This document shows, piece after piece, positions 6,453 through 10,255 of a DNA stretch of 10,255 nucleotides. Source of the DNA: an uncultured Ruminococcus sp. (lineage in GTDB: Bacteria > Bacillota > Clostridia > Oscillospirales > Ruminococcaceae). Position numbers and translations under genes: made by a program. Under the pieces are notes generated by a model. That model was given only the letters and a program-made list of their open reading frames with translations. It made no database searches and was not told the DNA's origin. Each line of letters opens with the position of its first letter. The stretch's first letter is position 1. The stretch is taken from NCBI GenBank assembly GCA_900540005.1, contig UQEM01000090.1, forward strand, positions 1 through 10,255, given 5' to 3'.

Positions 6453-7317
6453 TTATTTTCTCAGGCTTTCTGAAAGAATAGCGGGTTACGAATGTAAGGA
6501 TCCCGAGTGCTGCAAGAAAGAGTGCTCCGGCTGCAATATAGAGCGGTGTTCTGTCATAACCTGTGTCCTCGACAGTTATACCGGAAGTAGAGCGTCCCAA
6601 CAGCTCGCCATCACTGTTTCTCATTGCAACTGTAAGCGAATCATCACTCAGATCCTCAACAGTGAGATTCAGTCCCATTGCTCCGGCAGCTTTTGAAAGT
6701 TCTCCTACAACTTCTGCCTTTTGTTCGGCAGGCATTTGCTTGAGCATACTTCTGTACTCCTCAGGCGTAAGACTATTGATAATTGCCTGCTGCTGCTCAG
6801 TAGTAAATGATCTGATATAGTTTACTTTTTCCTCATAGGACATATTAATGAAGTTGCTGTGAGATATTCTCTCAAAGGAACTTCCGTCGTCTGCCTTAAT
6901 GGTTATTGGTGATGCATTTTGAGCTGTGGTTGTAGTTGCAGGCTGACCTTGTGAATTTGTTCCTGTCGCAGTCACATTTCCTGCTCCTGCGTTAGATGCA
7001 TTGTTTGCTGTTGTTACTGTCTGTGCAGGTTCAGCAGTAGTCACCGAAGTTGTTACCTGCGGCCCCGGTTCGATTATCTGATTTCCTGAACGGCGAAGGT
7101 ATTCAATTGCCTGATCAAGTTTTTCGGGCGGATATGCCTCAGGGTCAGAATAATACTCGTTATAGCCTTGCTGGATCTGTTCTTCTGAGTAGCCGTATGA
7201 ACGTGCTAAAGCTGCAACTTCATCTGCTGTAGCAGCATTCGCAGAAGCGGAAACAAAGAACATTCCTGAAAGAGCAGTTGCAACTGCCATTGAATTTACA
7301 ATAAATTTTTTTATCAT
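6442..7317 (-). CDS. Secreted, C-terminally anchored protein, putative sortase substrate
   Basis: This 291-residue protein has a signal peptide (basic MIKK, hydrophobic stretch, cleavage probably after SANA near residue 28), an acidic helical region (about 30-75), a Thr/Ala/Asn/Gly-rich linker (about 85-138), a second mostly helical and acidic region (140-248), then VEDTG (249-253), a hydrophobic helix (about 259-277) and a basic tail (RYSFRKPEK). The end is laid out like a cell-wall sorting signal, with VEDTG in the LPXTG position; otherwise it is a simple membrane-anchored protein. I recognise no domain. The frame is open to 7338, but the ATG at 7315-7317 is chosen because GGAGGG (7323-7328) lies 5 nt upstream and the signal peptide then starts properly. 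It is the first gene of the sortase operon, behind the promoter at 7351-7379. Confidence 0.85.
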   Translation of the reverse strand: MIKKFIVNSMAVATALSGMFFVSASANAATADEVAALARSYGYSEEQIQQGYNEYYSDPEAYPPEKLDQAIEYLRRSGNQIIEPGPQVTTSVTTAEPAQTVTTANNASNAGAGNVTATGTNSQGQPATTTTAQNASPITIKADDGSSFERISHSNFINMSYEEKVNYIRSFTTEQQQAIINSLTPEEYRSMLKQMPAEQKAEVVGELSKAAGAMGLNLTVEDLSDDSLTVAMRNSDGELLGRSTSGITVEDTGYDRTPLYIAAGALFLAALGILTFVTRYSFRKPEKINEK

Positions 7318-7350
7318 GATATCCCTCCAGATATTCATTATACATAATGC

Positions 7351-7379
7351 ATTATATCATGTTTTGACTTTGATGTCAA
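7351..7379 (-). promoter_or_regulatory. Perfect-consensus promoter of the sortase operon, with overlapping dyad
   Basis: On the minus strand: -35 TTGACA (7374-7379), a 17-nt spacer and -10 TATAAT (7351-7356), both boxes perfect. Predicted start near 7344. A small dyad, TTGAC-6 nt-GTCAA (7364-7379), overlaps the -35 box and could be a repressor site; its 5-bp arms could also be chance. The operon looks strongly and perhaps constitutively transcribed. Confidence 0.85.
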
Positions 7380-7421
7380 GAATCGCAGATGTCTATCAAT
7401 TGCTTTTCATTTTCTGTACAC

Positions 7422-7457
7422 AAAAAGCATTCCTTTCAATAATAAAGGAATGCTTTT
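7422..7457 (-). terminator. Rho-independent terminator of the esterase gene
   Basis: A perfect 14-bp stem (7423-7436 with 7444-7457) encloses a 7-nt loop and ends in TTTTT on the minus strand. It begins 12 nt after the esterase stop codon. The A/T ends of the stem suggest possible bidirectional use. Confidence 0.88.
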
Positions 7458-7469
7458 ATAGTACTGCCG

Positions 7470-8603
7470 TTATTTTGATATCAGAATCTTCCTTAGCAAA
7501 GCTGTATCAAGTGAATTAAGCCTGCCATTTGAGTCAATATCGTAATTTATTTCATCATCACTTGTGATAGATGATGAATTATTTAAAATGAACTGCTGGA
7601 GTTTAACGAGATCTGCAATCTTGTACTCGTACTTAGTGGGGGCTATAGCCGTAGTAGTGGAAGATGTTTCCGATACAGTAGTTGATGTGGTTATCGAAGT
7701 GGTTGTTGTAATGGTAGTTGTAGTAGTCGTTGTGATCGATGGTGAACTTCCGCACAAATAATTGCTTATTACATCTGTCCAATACGCACCCATGAGACTA
7801 TATCCGATATTGTTCGGATGAACGCCATCCTTGAGTTGTTCCTTTACATCTGTTATCGCGCTTTTTACATCGCCTGAATAGAGATTTGGATATGTGCCTT
7901 GAAGCTGTGAAACAGTATCGCTGACAATTTCATTGTAAGAGTCAACGGTCGCTTTTACGTTGACTTCAACCACATCATCGCTGTACGAAGTCTGCCAATC
8001 ATCTGAGTGACGATAATTATTGAACCACTGGTAAACATCGGATCTATTCGGATCAAGATAAGGAATCGACGTAACAAACAGAGCAGAATCAGACGGCAAC
8101 TGTTCCATTATGTAAGTTACAAGCTCAGAAAGTCTCTCACCTGATGATTCTATTTCGTGCTTGTCCAAAACATCATTAGTTCCGATTTGCAGAATAACGA
8201 TATCTGGAGTTGCTTGGGCAATGCAGTCTGTTGATTTAAGCGTTTCAAGGATACCGCTCCTGCCGGGATACTCCTTTATTGCATATCCGCTGTATCCTGT
8301 ATTAGCATCATCATATGAAAAGCTCTCCCCTGTAACCTCATCAGTATAAGTGGGTCTCCAGTCAGAATTGCTGTTTGAGCCAACCATATCAATGTCATAA
8401 CCTTTTTCGGTGAGATTGTGGTATAAGAACTTTCTATATGAACCGGCAACTCCGTAACCGTCAGTAATAGAATCTCCTATGCACATTATTTTAACAGGAT
8501 CACTTGTTCCTGTTTCCTCCGCCTCAGAAAAAACAGGGTAAGCAAATAATGCAGAACTTAATGTTGTAGCAGCAATTACCGCTGTTGCAGCTTTTTTTAT
8601 CAT
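7470..8603 (-). CDS. Secreted SGNH/GDSL esterase (CE3-like) with C-terminal type I dockerin
   Basis: This 377-residue secreted enzyme probably removes acetyl groups from plant polysaccharide such as xylan. It has a signal peptide (1 to about 28); an SGNH hydrolase domain (37-284) with GDSITDG (43-49, nucleophile Ser45), GYSGY (103-107), GTND (141-144) and DGVHPNN (259-265; Asp259, His262); a Thr/Ser linker (288-312); and a dockerin (316-377). The opening KIMCIGDSITDG...GSYRKFL resembles carbohydrate esterase family 3, known from cellulosomal Ruminococcus enzymes, but the substrate is inferred. The second dockerin repeat has an intact calcium loop, DIDSNGRLNSLD (345-356). The first keeps only its helix (KIADLVKLQQFIL, 318-330) and lacks the DxNxDG loop. 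The start is supported by GGAGG (8613-8617) 9 nt upstream. It lies only 32 nt from the tRNA-Arg terminator with no clear promoter of its own. Confidence 0.9.
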   Translation of the reverse strand: MIKKAATAVIAATTLSSALFAYPVFSEAEETGTSDPVKIMCIGDSITDGYGVAGSYRKFLYHNLTEKGYDIDMVGSNSNSDWRPTYTDEVTGESFSYDDANTGYSGYAIKEYPGRSGILETLKSTDCIAQATPDIVILQIGTNDVLDKHEIESSGERLSELVTYIMEQLPSDSALFVTSIPYLDPNRSDVYQWFNNYRHSDDWQTSYSDDVVEVNVKATVDSYNEIVSDTVSQLQGTYPNLYSGDVKSAITDVKEQLKDGVHPNNIGYSLMGAYWTDVISNYLCGSSPSITTTTTTTITTTTSITTSTTVSETSSTTTAIAPTKYEYKIADLVKLQQFILNNSSSITSDDEINYDIDSNGRLNSLDTALLRKILISK

Positions 8604-8635
8604 GCAAATGCGCCTCCATAAGAATTTTTATAAAA

Positions 8636-8665
8636 CAAAAAGCGGAAACGTATTTGTTTCCGCTT
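8636..8665 (-). terminator. Rho-independent terminator of tRNA-Arg
   Basis: A perfect 10-bp stem (8640-8649 with 8656-8665) with a 6-nt loop starts at the last base of the tRNA's CCA and is followed by TTTTG on the minus strand. It lies between the tRNA and the esterase. Any transcript of the esterase that starts at the tRNA promoter must read through it. Confidence 0.88.
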
Positions 8666-8741
8666 GGCGTGCCTGGAGGGATTCGAACCCCCGACCTACT
8701 GGTTCGTAGCCAGTCACTCTATCCAGCTGAGCTACAGGCAC
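8665..8741 (-). tRNA. tRNA-Arg, anticodon ACG
   Basis: A full cloverleaf is visible on the minus strand: acceptor GTGCCTG/CAGGCAC (8735-8741 with 8669-8675), D arm GCTC...GAGT, anticodon stem ACTGG/CCAGT around loop CTACGAA with anticodon ACG (8705-8707), variable loop AGGTC, and a T arm with TTCGAAT. Discriminator G is at 8668 and CCA is encoded (8665-8667). The A34 is normally edited to inosine, so it reads the CGU, CGC and CGA codons. It is single, not part of a cluster. Confidence 0.97.
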
Positions 8742-8767
8742 ATCTCTTTGTCTCTGACGACTATATT

Positions 8768-8796
8768 AGTATATCACACTTACCATAGATTGTCAA
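8768..8796 (-). promoter_or_regulatory. Promoter of tRNA-Arg
   Basis: On the minus strand: -35 TTGACA (8791-8796), a 17-nt spacer and -10 TATACT (8768-8773). Predicted start near 8761, about 20 nt before the mature 5' end. It is divergent from the tRNA-Lys promoter. The about 85 bases between the two (8797-8883) are AT-rich, and I see nothing else in them. Confidence 0.88.
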
Positions 8797-8883
8797 GCCT
8801 AAATTTCAAAAACAGCATTTTCACTAAACTTTATTTGAATTTGTTGTTTATATAGCAGAAACCTTAAAAAAATCAAAAACAGC

Positions 8884-8912
8884 TTGACATTTTATAAAAA
8901 GTTTGCTATAAT
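8884..8912 (+). promoter_or_regulatory. Perfect-consensus promoter of tRNA-Lys
   Basis: Plus strand: TTGACA (8884-8889), a 17-nt spacer and TATAAT (8907-8912), both boxes perfect. Predicted start near 8919, leaving only about 6 nt of 5' leader before the tRNA. This fits a strong stable-RNA promoter. Confidence 0.9.
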
Positions 8913-8924
8913 TAAATACGTTGT

Positions 8925-9000
8925 GAGACATTAGCTCAGTCGGTAGAGCATACGCCTTTTAAGCGTAGGGTCGAGGGTTCAAATCCCTCATGTCTCACCA
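8925..9000 (+). tRNA. tRNA-Lys, anticodon TTT
   Basis: The cloverleaf is clear: acceptor GAGACAT/ATGTCTC (8925-8931 with 8990-8996), D arm GCTC...GAGC, anticodon stem TACGC/GCGTA around loop CTTTTAA with anticodon TTT (8958-8960), and a T arm with TTCAAAT. Discriminator A is at 8997 and CCA is encoded (8998-9000). It reads AAA and AAG. It is a single gene between its own promoter and terminator. Confidence 0.97.
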
Positions 9001-9003
9001 GTG

Positions 9004-9038
9004 AAACCCGTTGGAATTTCCAACGGGTTTTCTGTTTT
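9004..9038 (+). terminator. Rho-independent terminator of tRNA-Lys
   Basis: A 12-bp stem (9004-9015 with 9019-9030), nominal 3-nt loop, followed by a T-rich tail (TCTGTTTT). It starts 4 nt after the tRNA and faces the copA terminator, so the two transcription units converge here. Confidence 0.9.
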
Positions 9039-9044
9039 ATACAG

Positions 9045-9079
9045 AACAAAAAGCAGGGATTATCATTCGATAATCCCTG
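9045..9079 (-). terminator. Rho-independent terminator of copA, overlapping its stop codon
   Basis: A perfect 11-bp stem (9054-9064 with 9069-9079) and 4-nt loop are followed by GCTTTTTGTT on the minus strand. The upstream arm lies in the last copA codons, and the stop codon (9063-9065) spans the loop and the start of the second arm. The terminator therefore forms partly inside the coding sequence. Confidence 0.88.
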
Positions 9080-10222
9080 TAACTTTATACCCTGCTGCCT
9101 TTATTGCATTTTTGATAGTTTTGTCATTTACTTCACCGGTCAAGGTAACTATGGCAGTTCCCTTTTCGTGATTTACTTCCGCATTCTGCACATTTTTAAG
9201 TTCCTCAAGTGCTTTCTTTACGGTTGCTTCACAATGTCTGCACATCATTCCCTCAATCTGTATAGTCTTACTGAGAGAACTATCGGAGTGATGACCGGAC
9301 TGTTTAACCTTTCTGTCATGTTCAGCATTATGAGGTTTAAAAAAGTTAAGACGGAGTGCGTTTGTAACTACGCAAAAACTTGACAAGCTCATTGCAGCGG
9401 CTCCGAACATAGGATTAAGCTGCCAGCCGAAAAGCTTTATATATACGCCTGCCGCAAGAGGAATGCCTATGACGTTATAGATAAATGCCCAGAACAGATT
9501 TTCCTTGATATTTCGGAACGTTGCACGGCTGAGCCTTATCGCTGCCGGGATATCATTAAGGCTGCTCTTCATAAGAACAACGTCAGCAGAATCTATCGCC
9601 ACATCTGTTCCCGCTCCGATAGCAATACCAATATCCGCAGCAGTAAGAGCAGGAGCATCGTTGATTCCGTCACCAACCATTGCAACCTTACCTGTTTGTT
9701 TAAGCTTTCTTACAACAGCTTCCTTACCGTCCGGAAGAACTCCTGCCACGACATCGTCAACACCTACCTGCGCTCCGATAACCTTTGCTGTGCGCTCATT
9801 ATCGCCGGTAAGCATAACCGTTTTGATTCCCATATTTTTGAGTTGCTGTATAGCGGCAGGACTATCATGCTTGATCACATCGGCTACCGCGATAATGCCG
9901 ACAAATTTTCCGTTTTCTGTGAAAAGAAGCGGTGTTTTTGCCTCCTCTGAAAGTCGCTCTACAGCCTTGTTCATGTCATCTGTGATCTCAGACTGTGAAG
10001 AGATAAACTTAAAGCTTCCGCCGAGAAGCTGCGAATCGCCGCACTTGGCACGAAGTCCATTGCCTGCAAGTGCCTCAAACTCTGTTACTTTGCTAAAAGC
10101 AGTTCCCTCTTCTTCAGCTTTTACAGTTACAGCCTTCGCAAGAGGGTGTTCACTTCTCTTTTCAAGCGAATATGCAATCGAGAGTAGCTGTTCCTCGCTG
10201 TAGCCTTCTGCCGGAATTATAT
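9063..10222 (-). CDS. copA: Copper-translocating P1B-type ATPase CopA, 5' end missing
   Basis: This membrane pump exports Cu(I) using ATP. About 385 C-terminal residues are present; the gene runs off the contig. The sequence just inside the edge (IIPAEGYSEEQLL) fits the region shortly after the phosphorylated DKTGT motif, so the actuator domain, early helices, CPC motif and DKTGT are lost. Visible parts, numbered from the Met at 9974: before it, the SEHPLAKAV nucleotide-binding motif and GNG; then TGDN (56-59), GDGINDAPAL (101-110), helix YN (166-167) and helix MSLSS...N (195-205), the Cu(I)-type pattern. A His-rich spacer follows, then an HMA metal-binding domain (about 237-303) with GMMCRHC (242-248). 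HMA domains more often sit at the N terminus. The Met at 9974 is internal and not a start: the same frame is coding up to 10222, where adapter sequence begins and adds a false stop. Confidence 0.93.
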
Positions 10223-10255
10223 CTGTCTCTTATACACATCTGACGCTGCCGACGA
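10223..10255. other. Illumina Nextera/Tn5 read-1 adapter (sequencing artefact)
   Basis: The terminal 33 bases match the reverse complement of the Nextera read-1 transposase adapter over its full length as I know it. Bases 10223-10241 are the 19-bp Tn5 mosaic end (ctgtctcttatacacatct), and 10242-10255 (gacgctgccgacga) are the read-1 tail. This is library DNA and not part of the genome. On the minus strand it puts TAA (10230-10232) in the copA frame. Confidence 0.97.

Noticed and set aside
7643..7742. Short repeats suggestive of a microsatellite or CRISPR-like array
   Set aside because: This is the Thr-codon-rich linker of the esterase. The repeats are 3-nt codon runs with no spacers of regular length.
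8585..8855. Two plus-strand open frames across the tRNA-Arg locus
   Set aside because: They translate the complement of the tRNA gene and its terminator. The apparent peptide GVPGGIRTPDLLVRSQS is the familiar false product of a tRNA read in antisense.
9505..10203. A 232-codon plus-strand open frame
   Set aside because: It lies antisense to copA, whose ATPase motifs are unmistakable on the minus strand. The plus-strand product is Ser/Ala/Thr-rich, has no recognisable domain and no ribosome binding site.
10223..10241. Tn5 mosaic end as evidence of a natural transposon
   Set aside because: It is followed directly by the remainder of the synthetic Nextera adapter to the contig end, so it comes from library preparation.

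Overview
The window is an AT-rich piece of a Gram-positive Firmicutes chromosome, most likely a fibre-degrading Ruminococcus or close Oscillospiraceae relative. The main pointers are a secreted SGNH esterase with a long Thr-rich linker and a C-terminal dockerin (cellulosome style), a sortase operon, strong AGGAGG-type ribosome binding sites and sigma-A-type promoters with 17-nt spacers. The last 33 bases are not genomic: they match the reverse complement of the Illumina Nextera (Tn5) read-1 adapter, so this is a contig end from a transposase-prepared library.

Layout. Almost everything is on the minus strand, so transcription runs from high to low coordinates. From the right: a 5'-truncated CopA copper ATPase (9063-10222) with its own terminator; tRNA-Lys(TTT) on the plus strand (8925-9000), convergent with copA; tRNA-Arg(ACG) on the minus strand (8665-8741), divergent from tRNA-Lys; the dockerin-bearing SGNH/CE3-like esterase (7470-8603) directly behind the tRNA-Arg terminator; a three-gene operon of secreted anchored protein, class D-like sortase and four-helix membrane protein (4894-7317) behind a perfect-consensus promoter; a two-gene operon of a membrane-anchored DUF2726 protein and a Xer-type tyrosine recombinase (3190-4708) whose leader carries a perfect 14-bp inverted repeat with a 6-nt centre; then asnB (1218-3089) and pyrB (80-1162), two aspartate-consuming enzymes.

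Most interesting points. (1) PyrB carries the four-cysteine zinc domain of the ATCase regulatory chain fused to its C terminus, without the nucleotide-binding allosteric domain. (2) The sortase operon's first product ends in a sorting-signal-like arrangement in which VEDTG stands where LPXTG would be. (3) The DUF2726 (nuclease-like fold) and recombinase genes overlap and follow a dif-sized inverted repeat. (4) The esterase dockerin has only one recognisable calcium loop. (5) CopA has its metal-binding HMA domain at the C terminus. The adapter adds an in-frame stop to copA, so automatic gene calling would start copA falsely at an internal Met.

No CRISPR array, insertion sequence, prophage gene or rRNA is visible, and there is no gene-free stretch longer than 300 bases.
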